Part shown: positions 9,080 through 18,147 of the stretch, one piece after another
Layout of the letters: every line of letters starts with the position of its first letter
Numbering within the stretch: the stretch's first letter is position 1
Source of the DNA: Saprospiraceae bacterium
GTDB lineage: Bacteria > Bacteroidota > Bacteroidia > Chitinophagales > Saprospiraceae
NCBI GenBank assembly: GCA_019187225.1
Contig: JABAQQ010000039.1
Location: forward strand, 62,001-126,000
Reading direction: 5' to 3'
DNA length: 64,000 bases
Made by a program: the position numbers and the translations under genes
Notes under the pieces: model-generated
The model's input: only the letters and a program-made list of their open reading frames with translations
The model's database searches: none
Told to the model about the DNA's origin: nothing

Positions 9080-9229
9080 GTTGGACTTAATGACGTTGGA
9101 CTTAATGACGTTGGACTTAATGACGTTGGACTTAATGACGTTGGACTTAATGACGTTGGACTTAATGACGCTGGACTTAATGACGTTGGACTTAATGACG
9201 TTGGACTTAATGACGTTGGACTTAATGAC
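9080..9229. repeat. tandem array of ten 15-bp units
   Basis: Ten head-to-tail copies of GTTGGACTTAATGAC fill 9080-9229; only the seventh deviates (GCTGGAC). Each unit is a 7-mer (GTTGGAC) plus an 8-mer (TTAATGAC). Near-perfect identity points to recent slippage amplification. The array lies between the start of the beta-helix gene and the end of the histidine kinase. It has open frames on both strands only because 15 is divisible by 3. Confidence 0.97.
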
Positions 9230-9408
9230 GTTGGACATTGGACTTTAAGCCATGATAACCGATCATTAAGTCAAATGTCAAATAGTCCAATGTCCAATAA
9301 TCCAACGTCCAATAATCCAACGTCCAATAGTCCAACGTCCAACGTCCAATAGTCCAACGTCCAACGTCCAATAGTCCAACGTCCAATAGTCCAACGTCCG
9401 TCAATTTA
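9230..9408. repeat. hairpin core plus inverted GTCCAA-word field
   Basis: GTTGGAC/ATTGGAC words (9230-9243) run into a 32-bp core (9241-9272) that is itself a hairpin and recurs at 55472-55503. About 130 bp of the complementary words then follow, alternating 7- and 8-nt units such as GTCCAAC, GTCCAATA and GTCCAATG, up to the kinase stop. With the preceding array, the whole 8952-9411 gap (460 bp) is repeat-derived and I see no gene in it. Confidence 0.9.
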
Positions 9409-9411
9409 CGT

Positions 9412-10752
9412 TCAAAATTCCAGCACAAACCGCGCACCGCCTCCAGGCACGGAGCTCACGCGGATGTCGCCGCCGTGCAATTGCATGATCTGACGGGAAA
9501 TACTGAGTCCCACGCCCGTGCCGGTGGGTTTGGTGGTGAAAAACGGGATAAAAACCTCTTCCAGCAGTTCGGGCGGAATACCGGGCCCATTGTCTTCCAC
9601 TTCTACAAAGGCGCGTCCTTTGGCATCGGCGCCGGCCCTCAATGTAATGCGTTGCTCTTTCGCGCCACTGCCACTCAACGCTTCCCTTGCATTTTTCACT
9701 AAGTTGAGCAGCACCATTTCCAATTGAGCGGGATCGGCGTGCAGGCGCAGGTTGTCGGGTTGTACGAAGGCTTCAATTTTGATCCCGGCGTCTTTTTGTT
9801 CGGCAGAAGCCAGCTGAACAACGCGGTCGAGCAATTGTCTGACGGCGATGTCTTCCGGCTTGGGCACCGGAACAGAGGTATAAGTCCGGTAGGCTTCCAC
9901 AAAATTGACCAAACCCCGGCTCCGGGCGGCCACCACGTCGAGGGCTTCGGAGAGGTCGGCGGTGGCTGGATTTTTCGGCAGGTCGTGATGCACGATGTCC
10001 TGAGCCGTTTCCACCAGCGAGACGATGGGCGTGATGGAATTCATGATCTCGTGGCGCAGCACGCGGGTGAGGTTGCGCCAGGCGTCCACCTCTTTGCGCT
10101 GGAGTTCGGGGTGGATGTTCTGGAGCGTGAGCAGGCGCACGGCGCGTCCCTGCAGGTTGACGCTGACGCCCTGAACGGAGAGTTGCCGGCCCACTTCCGG
10201 TTGGTACAGGATCTTGCCTTTGGTGGTCAGGTGCTGGACGAACTGGATGAGCGATTTGTGCCGTTCGGGCAGATCGTTGAGGTGGTGCAGGCGATAGACG
10301 CCGAGCAACTGGAATGCGGCATTGTTGCTCACCAGCACGTTCATCTGGGCATCGAAAGCAAGCAGGCCGGTGCTGAGATGCTGTACTATGGTATTGAGAA
10401 ACAACAGGTTGGCTTCTTTTTCGGCCCGTGTCTGGCGGAAGGCTTCGAGCACTTCGTTGAACTGCCGGTTGACGTCGGCGAAAGAATCGCCTTTCTCTTT
10501 GCCCGATGAAAAACGGATGGCAAAATCGGAATACCGCACGCTTTCGAAGAAACGGGCGAGGCGGCGGTTGGTGTCGTTGACGTAGCGGTATAAGCTGAAC
10601 GCCGCGATGAGGGCTGCGACGGACAGCGGCAGGGCATATAAAACCTTGTTGTTGCCTTCTTTTGTGGCGAAGTATGCGGCGGCCGCAATGAACACAGCGA
10701 GCAGGATCACGCGCCAACCGAGAACTACTGGAAAAGAACGGGATAATGCCAT
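9412..10752 (-). CDS. NtrY-like sensor histidine kinase
   Basis: This 446-residue membrane kinase has two TM helices (about 12-29 and 37-54), a linker, a PAS-like region (about 110-210) and the H-box NLTRVLRHEIMNSITP with phospho-acceptor His234. The ATPase part has N-box PAQLEMVLLNLVKNARE, G1 VEVEDNGPGIP, FTTKPTGTGVGLS and a final GGGARFVLEF. This H-box variant (RHEIMNSITP) is the one that in Bacteroidota usually pairs with sigma-54 enhancer-binding regulators next to FtsX-like permeases. No such regulator lies beside it here; the next gene, 5 bp upstream in the same operon, is a bestrophin. A role in controlling the permease array is inference. Confidence 0.9.
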   Translation of the reverse strand: MALSRSFPVVLGWRVILLAVFIAAAAYFATKEGNNKVLYALPLSVAALIAAFSLYRYVNDTNRRLARFFESVRYSDFAIRFSSGKEKGDSFADVNRQFNEVLEAFRQTRAEKEANLLFLNTIVQHLSTGLLAFDAQMNVLVSNNAAFQLLGVYRLHHLNDLPERHKSLIQFVQHLTTKGKILYQPEVGRQLSVQGVSVNLQGRAVRLLTLQNIHPELQRKEVDAWRNLTRVLRHEIMNSITPIVSLVETAQDIVHHDLPKNPATADLSEALDVVAARSRGLVNFVEAYRTYTSVPVPKPEDIAVRQLLDRVVQLASAEQKDAGIKIEAFVQPDNLRLHADPAQLEMVLLNLVKNAREALSGSGAKEQRITLRAGADAKGRAFVEVEDNGPGIPPELLEEVFIPFFTTKPTGTGVGLSISRQIMQLHGGDIRVSSVPGGGARFVLEF

Positions 10753-10757
10753 GATGT

Positions 10758-11636
10758 TCAGATGATTTCGTGAATGTGCGCCCGGATGCTTTGCGTCATG
10801 CGGCCCAGCGGCAGATCGTTTTCATCGGCTCCGAACGGCTCTTCGATCTCTTCGGCAATGAGTTCCAGGCTGGCCAGCACAAAAAATATAAAACCTACCA
10901 TCGGTACGACGAAATAACCCAGATTGAACACGTAGCCGAACGGCAACGTAGCGATGTAAACGATGATGAATTTTTTAATGAATACGCTGTATGAATACGG
11001 TATCGGCGTATTTTTTATGCGCTCACAGCCACCGCAGATATCGGTGAAGGACTGTAACTCAGCGTTGATAAAGAGCAGTTGTTCGCCTGTGATCTTTTTC
11101 TCGCGCAACAATTCCTGCGCTTGCCGGAACATGAGCGCTGCCACCTGATTGGGGATGTGTTTTCCCACATCGAGTTTTTGCCGTACATAGTCAGGGAGAT
11201 GGTCGAATAGTTCGATGCGCGTGTCTTCGCTGCGCAGATGATTTTTCAGTGCGGTGGCATAGGCCGGTATCATAATGCGAAAATAACCTCTGTTCGGGTC
11301 GTCTTCAGGCAGTATGGCCGACAATTTCATGGCGAGGTTGCGGCTGTTGTTCACCAACGCGCCCCAGAGTTTGCGGCCTTCCCACCAGCGGTCGTAGGCA
11401 GTATTGGTGCGAAACACAAGCGCGAAGGAAATCACAAAACCCAGCAGGGTGTGCATCAGCGAAATGTGGCGCAGCCGGCTCGTTTCGCCCAACTGCCAAT
11501 ACTCGAGTTCGAGCCAGGCGACCAGTGCCGAATATACGCAAACGCCGATGATCCAGAAAAACAACCGGCGCAGGGTGTCGGATTTGTGGAAGTGAAAGGG
11601 GAGAACAAACCATTCTTTCGGATTGTGCGCAATCAT
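10758..11636 (-). CDS. bestrophin-family (UPF0187/RFP-TM) anion channel
   Basis: The 292-residue membrane protein has the family core LVFRTNTAYDRWWEGRKLWG and the following VNNSRNLAMKL. TM helices lie near 22-45, 55-75, 205-225 and 228-250, and the acidic C-terminal segment ELIAEEIEEPFGADENDLPL matches bacterial bestrophins. These form pentameric ion channels in the inner membrane; whether this one favours anions or cations cannot be read here. It is transcribed ahead of the histidine kinase with a 5-bp gap. The 198-bp region upstream holds only a weak -7-like box (TTATTTTG). Confidence 0.92.
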   Translation of the reverse strand: MIAHNPKEWFVLPFHFHKSDTLRRLFFWIIGVCVYSALVAWLELEYWQLGETSRLRHISLMHTLLGFVISFALVFRTNTAYDRWWEGRKLWGALVNNSRNLAMKLSAILPEDDPNRGYFRIMIPAYATALKNHLRSEDTRIELFDHLPDYVRQKLDVGKHIPNQVAALMFRQAQELLREKKITGEQLLFINAELQSFTDICGGCERIKNTPIPYSYSVFIKKFIIVYIATLPFGYVFNLGYFVVPMVGFIFFVLASLELIAEEIEEPFGADENDLPLGRMTQSIRAHIHEII

Positions 11637-11834
11637 AATGCCGGGTCGTACTGTGAAAAATCAGGTGCAATGACGGCAAAATAAGGCATCGAAGCCCCCC
11701 ACCTGAGTCAATTATTTTTAACTTGTTTTCTATCGTGACAACGTCCACACCTTTGTTTTAAGATGATAACAATCGAAATCCTTATCTAATCAGCCCTTTC
11801 CCTGCCCTAAACGAACGAAGCGCAATCGAGTCAC

Positions 11835-12071
11835 TCAATTCCACAAGCGCCTTACCGCCCAAATAATGAGATTGAGCAGTATGCTGAGTACGATCATCGT
11901 GGTAATGGGAAAATAAAACCGGAAGTTCTCCCGCTCGATCCGTAAGTCGCCGGGCAGGCGCCCCAACCAGCCGAGCTTGCCTTGCAAGGCCCAGGCCAGT
12001 ACACCGGCGACGATGAGCAACACACCAACGCCAATGAGAAGTTTTGGCCATGCCACTGGATTTTGTTCCAT
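11835..12071 (-). CDS. DUF2905 small membrane protein
   Basis: A 78-residue protein with two TM helices (about 10-28 and 53-75) joined by GRLPGDLRIERENFRFYFP, the hallmark of DUF2905. Function is unknown. I chose the ATG at 12071 (MEQNPVAWP) over a TTG at 12080 because the TTG overlaps the stop of the upstream gene and the ATG gives the usual family length. It starts 5 bp after the upstream lipoprotein gene, so the two are probably co-transcribed. Confidence 0.88.
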   Translation of the reverse strand: MEQNPVAWPKLLIGVGVLLIVAGVLAWALQGKLGWLGRLPGDLRIERENFRFYFPITTMIVLSILLNLIIWAVRRLWN

Positions 12072-12076
12072 GATTT

Positions 12077-12793
12077 TCAATAAGTTGGACCTGGGATGCG
12101 CTCACCGCCGCGCACCGCGCAGCCGCGCAGGATTTCTTCGCCGATGGTCACCTGGACGGAATAGCCATACTCGATATCCGACATACCGTCGCTGCATTTT
12201 TCTTTTTTAATAGCGATTTTCAGGGATTCTTCATCGTTGTAAGTTTCATACACCCATGAAGTTTTTCCATCGGTAACCGGCTCCGTCCAGGCGTATTGAG
12301 CGCCCCTTTCATGGGCTATGTTTTTGAAAAATATGCCACCTTCAGCCTCCGATATCTCCAGACCCCAGAAAGGCTCCGTGCCGTGGCACCAGAATTCGTA
12401 CGGCATACAGGCGTTGAACATGGTCTTGGCTTGCAGGGTATCCACCCGCCGGACGGTGAAGGTGCCGTCTGCTTCGGAAGCGTAGCCGGGGGAATCGCGG
12501 GGGCCGAGGGTGCCCGTCAGCACGGCGTACACCGCTTCGTAGGGGATGGGGGCGGGAAAACAAGCCTCGCTGTACAGCGAATCGAGGGTACCGGTCGCGT
12601 CCACCACCCAATACTGTTTGTTGTCGGCGCAGTTGCGGAGCATATTGACTTCATTGCCGAGGATGTAGTAGCCGCGAAGGGTGGCGGGAACGGAGGGTTG
12701 GGAAGCCGACAATTGGGAAGTGCCGGGCTTCGGAGCATCGCCGCACCGGGCAAGGCCAAAAGCAAAGAGCAGGAACACGAAGGTTTTTCTCAT
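12077..12793 (-). CDS. putative lipoprotein with GTEPFW motif (COG3650-like)
   Basis: The ATG at 12793 gives 238 residues starting MRKTFVFLLFAFGLARCGD, a lipoprotein-type signal with Cys18, although the residue before it is Arg. A longer frame from 12874 lacks a signal and is unlikely. The middle contains CHGTEPFWGLEISEAEG, the motif of the COG3650 group often found with META-like envelope proteins. Cys and Gly spacing in the C-terminal half is consistent with a compact beta domain. No biochemical role is established. It lies divergently from the first permease across a 267-bp region holding a palindromic operator. Confidence 0.75.
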   Translation of the reverse strand: MRKTFVFLLFAFGLARCGDAPKPGTSQLSASQPSVPATLRGYYILGNEVNMLRNCADNKQYWVVDATGTLDSLYSEACFPAPIPYEAVYAVLTGTLGPRDSPGYASEADGTFTVRRVDTLQAKTMFNACMPYEFWCHGTEPFWGLEISEAEGGIFFKNIAHERGAQYAWTEPVTDGKTSWVYETYNDEESLKIAIKKEKCSDGMSDIEYGYSVQVTIGEEILRGCAVRGGERIPGPTY

Positions 12794-12845
12794 AGTAAGC
12801 GTTTTTCGGGGTAAAAATAACACGTCGTCCACCACCGCACAAATA

Positions 12846-12930
12846 TGTCCGAAATCGGACAGCCTGAAGCACATGTCTTAATTCTAAAAAATTGAAAATC
12901 AGCCGATAAGCATTTCGGCACAGGCTGTGA
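12846..12930 (+). promoter_or_regulatory. palindromic operator plus sigma-54-like promoter of permease 1
   Basis: TGTCCGAAATCGGACA (12846-12861) is a palindrome with 7-bp arms around AA. After exactly 55 bp comes GGCACAGGCTGTGA (12917-12930), a GG-N10-GA element with a good -24 half (GGCAC) and a weak -12 half. The same operator type and the same 55-bp gap occur at 19416-19520, which raises confidence in both. The start codon of permease 1 lies 131 bp further on. Confidence 0.62.
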
Positions 12931-13060
12931 TGAATTGAAGTACAGGATTTTTCAAACCATCTCTTCCGCCTCTCTCCCTGTTTTGCCCTCTTCGGAACAT
13001 ACCACTCAAAAGGTCTGGAGAGACATTTACAGAGGAATACGCGGAAGTTTACTCGTTGCC

Positions 13061-15502
13061 ATGCTGTACAATTACCTGCTCACGGCCCTCCGCAACCTCC
13101 GTAAAAACAAGCTCCATGCAGCGCTCAACCTCGCCGGACTGAGTATCGGACTGGCCTGCTGCCTGCTTATTGCCCTGTACATCGCAGGGGAGTTGCGCTA
13201 CGATAAATACCATGCAAACGCCGACCGCATCTGGCGTGTCACGCGCACGTTTCACGACCAGGACGGTTCGGAGAATCTGCACCTGAGCGCCATCGCGCCG
13301 CCATTCGGCACGCTGCTACCGCAGCATTTTCCTGAGATAGCAGTCATTACGCGCATCCTGAAAAATTTCGGTGCGGTCGTGCGAACGGACAACAACCACC
13401 GGTACACTGAAAACAACACTTATTTTGCCGATGAAAACCTGTTCAAGGTGTTCACCGTGCCGCTTGCAGCGGGCGACCCGAAAAATTCGCTCTCCGAACC
13501 CTGGCAGGTGCTCCTTTCGGAAAGCACAGCCAGACGCTATTTCGGCGATCAGGATCCGCTCGATCAGGTGCTGAGACTCGACAGTCAGTTCAAATTCAAA
13601 GTGACGGGAATTTTTAAGGATTTTCCCGAAGCATCACACTGGCACCCCGACATCCTTTTTTCATTTTCTTCGCTGCGCGATTCGACCCTTTACGGCGAAC
13701 GCAATTTGCAAAGCAATTTTGGGAACAACGCTTTCAACACCTACTTCCTGGCAGCAAAAGACTTCGACCCCGAAAAAATGAAAGCGCGTTTTCCGAAATT
13801 CCTCGACGACGTATTTCCGCCGCCGCCTGGCGTCACCAATGCTCCGGCGCCGTCTTCCTGGACGCAACTGCACCTGCAAAAACTGACAGACATTCACCTC
13901 CAAAGCCATAATGACGATGAGCTGGAACCGCCCGGCGACCTTGCCCGCGTGCGGATGTTCGGGCTCATCGCGCTGGTCATATTGCTCATCGCCGGTATCA
14001 ATTACGTCAACTTGTCCACCGCATTTTCGCTGGGCCGCGCCCGCGAGATCGGGGTGCGCAAATCAGCCGGGGCACGGCGCGGACAGATTGTTGCGCAGTT
14101 TCTCGCCGAGAGTATTTTGCTGACGGTGGGCGCTTCGATACTGGCTTTCGGCCTGGCTGCTCTGGCGCTTCCTTTGCTCAAAAATACGCTGGGAGTAGAA
14201 CTGGCGCCCTCATTGCTTTCGGTGTGGTATGTGCCGCTGGCATTGCTCGGGGTAGCCATGGCGACAGGCGCCGTGGCAGGATTGTACCCGGCATTTTTCA
14301 TGTCATCTTTCAGGCCGGTCATTGCTTTGAAGGGGGCGGCAGGCGGCGGGCGATGGACGGCGCCGTTTCGCAAGGCATTGGTGGTCACGCAATTCTGCAT
14401 TTCCGTCATATTGCTCGTAAGCACGATCGTGATCTACCGGCAATTGAACTACATGCAGCACAAGTCGCTCGGCCTCGACAAAGACCGGATCGTGACGCTC
14501 CTTCAGAATAACCCACTTATCGGGAAATGGGAAACCTTCCGCGATGAACTGCTCGCGAATCCGAATATCCGGCAGGCCGGGCGATCTTCCCGCCTGCCGG
14601 CAGGACGCCTGCTCGACGAACTCGACGGCAAAAGCGTACAGATCAGCGATACGATGTCGCCCCTCACCGCCTCGCTCAAAATGCTGGCCATAGACTTGGA
14701 TTTCGTGCCGACCTACCAGATCCCGCTGGCCGCCGGGCGCTACTTTTCCCGCGATTTCCCGACCGACACGACGCATGCCTGGTTGCTCAACGAAGCCGCC
14801 GTGCGCGCCATCGGCTGGAAATCGGCGGAAGACGCCATCGGCAAACGATTGATCTACGGAGGGCGGGAGGATTGCTATGTGGTAGGCGTGTTGCGCGATT
14901 TTCACTTTGAAAGTCTGCACCAGGAAATCATCCCGATGATCTTTTTCATTCCCCGGCAAAAAAACAACCTCTTTGCCATCTCGGTAAAGATCGGCGGCGA
15001 TACGCCGGCTGCGTTGGCACATATGAGGCAGGTATGGGAAAAATTCAACCCGGATTTTCCGTTCGATTATACCTTTCTGGACGAAAACTACGGCCGTCTT
15101 TACGAAGCGGAGATACGGCAGGGAAATCTGTACATGGTGTTCTCCGGACTGGCGATATTGATAGCCTGCCTGGGTCTGTTCGGTCTGGCAACCTTCGCGG
15201 CATTCCAACGAACGAAGGAAATCGGCATCCGCAAAGTGCTCGGCGCAACTGTCTCCGGTATCACGGGTCTTTTGGCGAAAGACTTCCTGAAACTCGTCGG
15301 GATCGCCATCGTCATCGCTTCACCCATCGCCTGGTGGGCAATGAATCGGTGGCTTCAGGACTTCGCCTATCGCATTGACATCCAATGGTGGGTATTTGCG
15401 GCAGCAGGAGCGGTAGCAGTGGCAGTCGCGTTTTTGACGGTGGGGTTCCAGAGCGTGAGGGCGGCGCTGGCAAATCCTGTTAAATCGCTCCGAAGTGAGT
15501 AG
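13061..15502 (+). CDS. FtsX-like/MacB-type ABC permease, paralogue 1
   Basis: The product has 813 residues in two FtsX/MacB_PCD halves: TM1 about 20-42, a periplasmic domain about 45-290, TMs near 297-317, 335-375 and 386-418, a second half from 433, a second periplasmic domain to about 680, and TMs at 686-712, 735-762 and 778-796. Such permeases transmit ATPase force mechanically to periplasmic partners in export or signalling. I chose ATG 13061 (MLYNYLLTALRNLRKNK) because the paralogues start at the same motif; the extra 42 codons from 12935 are not conserved. No ATPase gene lies nearby. The C-terminal 95 residues are almost the same in all five paralogues. Confidence 0.93.
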   Translation: MLYNYLLTALRNLRKNKLHAALNLAGLSIGLACCLLIALYIAGELRYDKYHANADRIWRVTRTFHDQDGSENLHLSAIAPPFGTLLPQHFPEIAVITRILKNFGAVVRTDNNHRYTENNTYFADENLFKVFTVPLAAGDPKNSLSEPWQVLLSESTARRYFGDQDPLDQVLRLDSQFKFKVTGIFKDFPEASHWHPDILFSFSSLRDSTLYGERNLQSNFGNNAFNTYFLAAKDFDPEKMKARFPKFLDDVFPPPPGVTNAPAPSSWTQLHLQKLTDIHLQSHNDDELEPPGDLARVRMFGLIALVILLIAGINYVNLSTAFSLGRAREIGVRKSAGARRGQIVAQFLAESILLTVGASILAFGLAALALPLLKNTLGVELAPSLLSVWYVPLALLGVAMATGAVAGLYPAFFMSSFRPVIALKGAAGGGRWTAPFRKALVVTQFCISVILLVSTIVIYRQLNYMQHKSLGLDKDRIVTLLQNNPLIGKWETFRDELLANPNIRQAGRSSRLPAGRLLDELDGKSVQISDTMSPLTASLKMLAIDLDFVPTYQIPLAAGRYFSRDFPTDTTHAWLLNEAAVRAIGWKSAEDAIGKRLIYGGREDCYVVGVLRDFHFESLHQEIIPMIFFIPRQKNNLFAISVKIGGDTPAALAHMRQVWEKFNPDFPFDYTFLDENYGRLYEAEIRQGNLYMVFSGLAILIACLGLFGLATFAAFQRTKEIGIRKVLGATVSGITGLLAKDFLKLVGIAIVIASPIAWWAMNRWLQDFAYRIDIQWWVFAAAGAVAVAVAFLTVGFQSVRAALANPVKSLRSE

Positions 15503-15576
15503 AAGGCAGGATATTGGTATATTGGTGTATAATTCTTTCTGACATTCAAATCATCGTAAACCTTCAACATACAGAT

Positions 15577-15661
15577 TTCCTTTCTCTCCTGCTTAAAAGC
15601 CCTTACGAAATCAATCATAACCACAAATACAAAAGGGGTTTTTAAGCAGGAGAGAAAGGAA
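15577..15661. repeat. hairpin ahead of permease 2
   Basis: Arms 15577-15602 and 15636-15661 (26 bp, one mismatch) enclose a 33-nt loop and end 13 bp before the permease 2 start codon. The 5' arm is pyrimidine-rich (TTCCTTTCTCTCC) and the 3' arm purine-rich (GGAGAGAAAGGAA). The loop-proximal end is TTAAAAGCCC against GGGTTTTTAA. Confidence 0.92.
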
Positions 15662-15674
15662 TATTAGAAAAATC

Positions 15675-18143
15675 ATGATCCAAAACTATCTGACCATTGC
15701 CATCCGCAACCTGCGAAAAAACAAGTTTTTCACCTTTCTCAACGTAGCAGGCCTCGCTGTGGGTTTGGCCTGTTGCATGTTGATTGCGCTGTATCTGTAT
15801 GAGGAAACGCACTACGACCAATACCACGAGCGGGCAGGCGATCTGTACCGGGTAGGCACCACATTTGTCAAACTCCAGGGCCAGGAAGACGATCGGGAAG
15901 AACCGACGTTCAATACGCCCTGCCCGCTGGCGGCTACCCTGCAAAGGGAATTTCCCGAAGTGGAAAAAACCGCGCGCATCGCCATGGTTTTCGATCGGGA
16001 CAAAACACTGATCCGCTCTTTGGACGACGGCGCAGTCGTGAAGGCTTTCAACGAACCCAAGGGCTATTTCGCCGATTCCACATATTTCGAACTTTTCGGC
16101 TACGATTTTCTCGAAGGAAATGCAGCGGAAGCGCTCACAGAACCTCAAACGGTGGTACTGTCGGAAGACATTGCCCGCAAATTGTTTGGTGACGAACCGG
16201 CTTACGGCCGCTCGATCCGCATCAGCAACGGCTGGTTCGAAGGGGGCGACCTCGATTTCCGCGTAACGGGTGTGTTCCGCCAGCCGACCGCGCCGACGCA
16301 TCTTGAAGGACGTTTTTTTATGTCGCTGTACTCCGGGGGTATCGGCGATTTTTTGAAACGCACGACTGACCTGGCTACGAACAACATGTTCGCCACCTAC
16401 CTGCGGCTGCACCCCGACGCCGACAGCAAGGCATTGGAAGCCAAACTCCCGGCATTTGTGGACAAATACATGGCAAACGATCTGAAAGCGCGCGGCTTTG
16501 GCAAAAAACAGTTTCTGGTGGCCGTGCCCGACGTGCACTTGTCAGGTGTGGGAGGACCCGGCTCAGGAAGCGGCAGCAGCACCTACCTGTACATTCTCGG
16601 CTCCATCGCGCTGTTCACCTTGCTGATCGCCTGCGTCAATTTTATGAACCTGTCCACCGCCCGCTCGGCGCACCGGGCGAACGAAGTGGGCGTGCGCAAA
16701 TCGGTCGGCGCCGGCAAATCGCACCTGATCGGGCAGTTTTTGGGCGAATCGGTATTGATCGCCCTGGCTTCGTTTGTGCTGGCGTTGGGTCTGGCCTGGG
16801 CAGCGTTGCCATTCTTCAACCGTTTGGCGGAGCGTCAGATGTCGCTCTCTTTTACGGAAAATCCCGCACTCTATGGCGGCTTTTTGGGGCTGGCCCTGCT
16901 GACGGGTCTGGTAGCAGGAATATATCCGGCATTTTACCTCTCTTCTTTCCGGCCGGTGGAAGTGCTGAAAGGAAAATTTGTCAACAGCCTGTCCGCCGCT
17001 TTTTTGCGCAAGGGCCTGGTTGTGTTCCAGTTCGTTATTTCCGCCGGTTTGATTCTGGCTTCGCTGGTCATCGGCGCTCAAATGAAATTCCTGCAATCGA
17101 AAGACCTCGGTTTCCACAAAGACAAGCAGATCGTATTGCCCCTGCTGAGCAAAGCAGCGGTAGCGGCCTATACGCCGATAAAATCCGAACTCCAGCGTGA
17201 CAGCCGCATCGCATCAGTCGGGGCTTCGCAATATTATCCCGGCATCCTGAATCCTTCCGACATGGGATTGTACAAAGAAGGGAACACAGTGGAGCAAATG
17301 GCCATTACCCGCATGAATTGGGTGGATTACGATTTTTTGTCTACATTGGGCATGCAGCCTGTGGTCGGGCGTCTGTTTTCCGCAGATTTCCCTGCCGATA
17401 CGGCCCGCAAGATCATTTTGAATGAAATAGCCGTGAAAAAAATCGGCTTCGCATCGCCGGAGGAATCCCTCGGTAAACAAGTGATGTTCAACTGGCAAAA
17501 CCGGGAATACCGCTTCGACATCGTCGGCGTTATCAAAGATTTTCACTTTGAAAGCCTGCACGAGCCCATCGAACCCTTTGGTTTCCAACTGAACAACGGC
17601 ACGGAACACAATTACCTGATCGCCCGTGCCGCGACTTCGGACATACCGGCATTGCTCGCAACCATTGAAAGCATCTGGAAACGCTTGGTGCCGGGCGAAC
17701 CGTTTGAATACTCTTTCCTCGACGAAGATTTTCAGAAAAACTACAAAGCCGACCGTCAAATGGCGGGATTGGTGGGCAGCCTGACGGGTATTGCGATCCT
17801 GATCTCCTGCCTCGGGTTGTTCGGACTGGCCGCCTTCGCCGCCGAACGGCGCACCAAGGAGATCGGCATTCGCAAAGTACTCGGCGCGAGCGTGGCCGGC
17901 ATCACGGGTTTGTTGGCCAAAGACTTCTTAAAACTCGTGCTGATAGCCATTGCGCTCGCATCGCCGTTGGCTTGGTGGGCGATGAGCCAATGGCTCCGGG
18001 ACTTTGCTTATCGCATTGACATTCAATGGTGGATGTTTGCCGCGGCAGGAGCGGTAGCCGTGGCAATAGCTTTTCTTACGGTGAGTTTTCAGAGCGTGAA
18101 AGCGGCGCTGTCGAATCCGGTGAGGTCGCTGCGCAGTGAATGA
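15675..18143 (+). CDS. FtsX-like/MacB-type ABC permease, paralogue 2
   Basis: An 822-residue paralogue with the start MIQNYLTIAIRNLRKNKFF and TM1 at 18-40. It has the FtsX signature REVGVRKSVG-type loop (ANEVGVRKSVGAGKSHLIG) near residue 335. The terminal segment TKEIGIRKVLGASVAGITG and the last residues NPVRSLRSE match its sisters. It follows permease 1 after 172 bp with no promoter that I can recognise, so it may be read through from permease 1 and then gated by the hairpin just before its start. The periplasmic domains differ markedly from permease 1, while the last three TMs are near-identical. Confidence 0.93.
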   Translation: MIQNYLTIAIRNLRKNKFFTFLNVAGLAVGLACCMLIALYLYEETHYDQYHERAGDLYRVGTTFVKLQGQEDDREEPTFNTPCPLAATLQREFPEVEKTARIAMVFDRDKTLIRSLDDGAVVKAFNEPKGYFADSTYFELFGYDFLEGNAAEALTEPQTVVLSEDIARKLFGDEPAYGRSIRISNGWFEGGDLDFRVTGVFRQPTAPTHLEGRFFMSLYSGGIGDFLKRTTDLATNNMFATYLRLHPDADSKALEAKLPAFVDKYMANDLKARGFGKKQFLVAVPDVHLSGVGGPGSGSGSSTYLYILGSIALFTLLIACVNFMNLSTARSAHRANEVGVRKSVGAGKSHLIGQFLGESVLIALASFVLALGLAWAALPFFNRLAERQMSLSFTENPALYGGFLGLALLTGLVAGIYPAFYLSSFRPVEVLKGKFVNSLSAAFLRKGLVVFQFVISAGLILASLVIGAQMKFLQSKDLGFHKDKQIVLPLLSKAAVAAYTPIKSELQRDSRIASVGASQYYPGILNPSDMGLYKEGNTVEQMAITRMNWVDYDFLSTLGMQPVVGRLFSADFPADTARKIILNEIAVKKIGFASPEESLGKQVMFNWQNREYRFDIVGVIKDFHFESLHEPIEPFGFQLNNGTEHNYLIARAATSDIPALLATIESIWKRLVPGEPFEYSFLDEDFQKNYKADRQMAGLVGSLTGIAILISCLGLFGLAAFAAERRTKEIGIRKVLGASVAGITGLLAKDFLKLVLIAIALASPLAWWAMSQWLRDFAYRIDIQWWMFAAAGAVAVAIAFLTVSFQSVKAALSNPVRSLRSE

Positions 18144-18147
18144 AATA

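Noticed and set aside
9080..9229. Possible CRISPR array
   Set aside because: Units are 15 bp, directly adjacent and have no spacers; no cas genes lie nearby.
9026..9437. Open reading frames on both strands through the 15-mer field (repetitive peptides)
   Set aside because: They exist only because a 15-bp unit never produces a stop; no start signal, no family, and the same DNA reads open on both strands.
12935..13060. 42-codon extension of permease 1
   Set aside because: Not hydrophobic or conserved; the four paralogues start at the motif encoded from 13061, and the stretch contains an imperfect hairpin.
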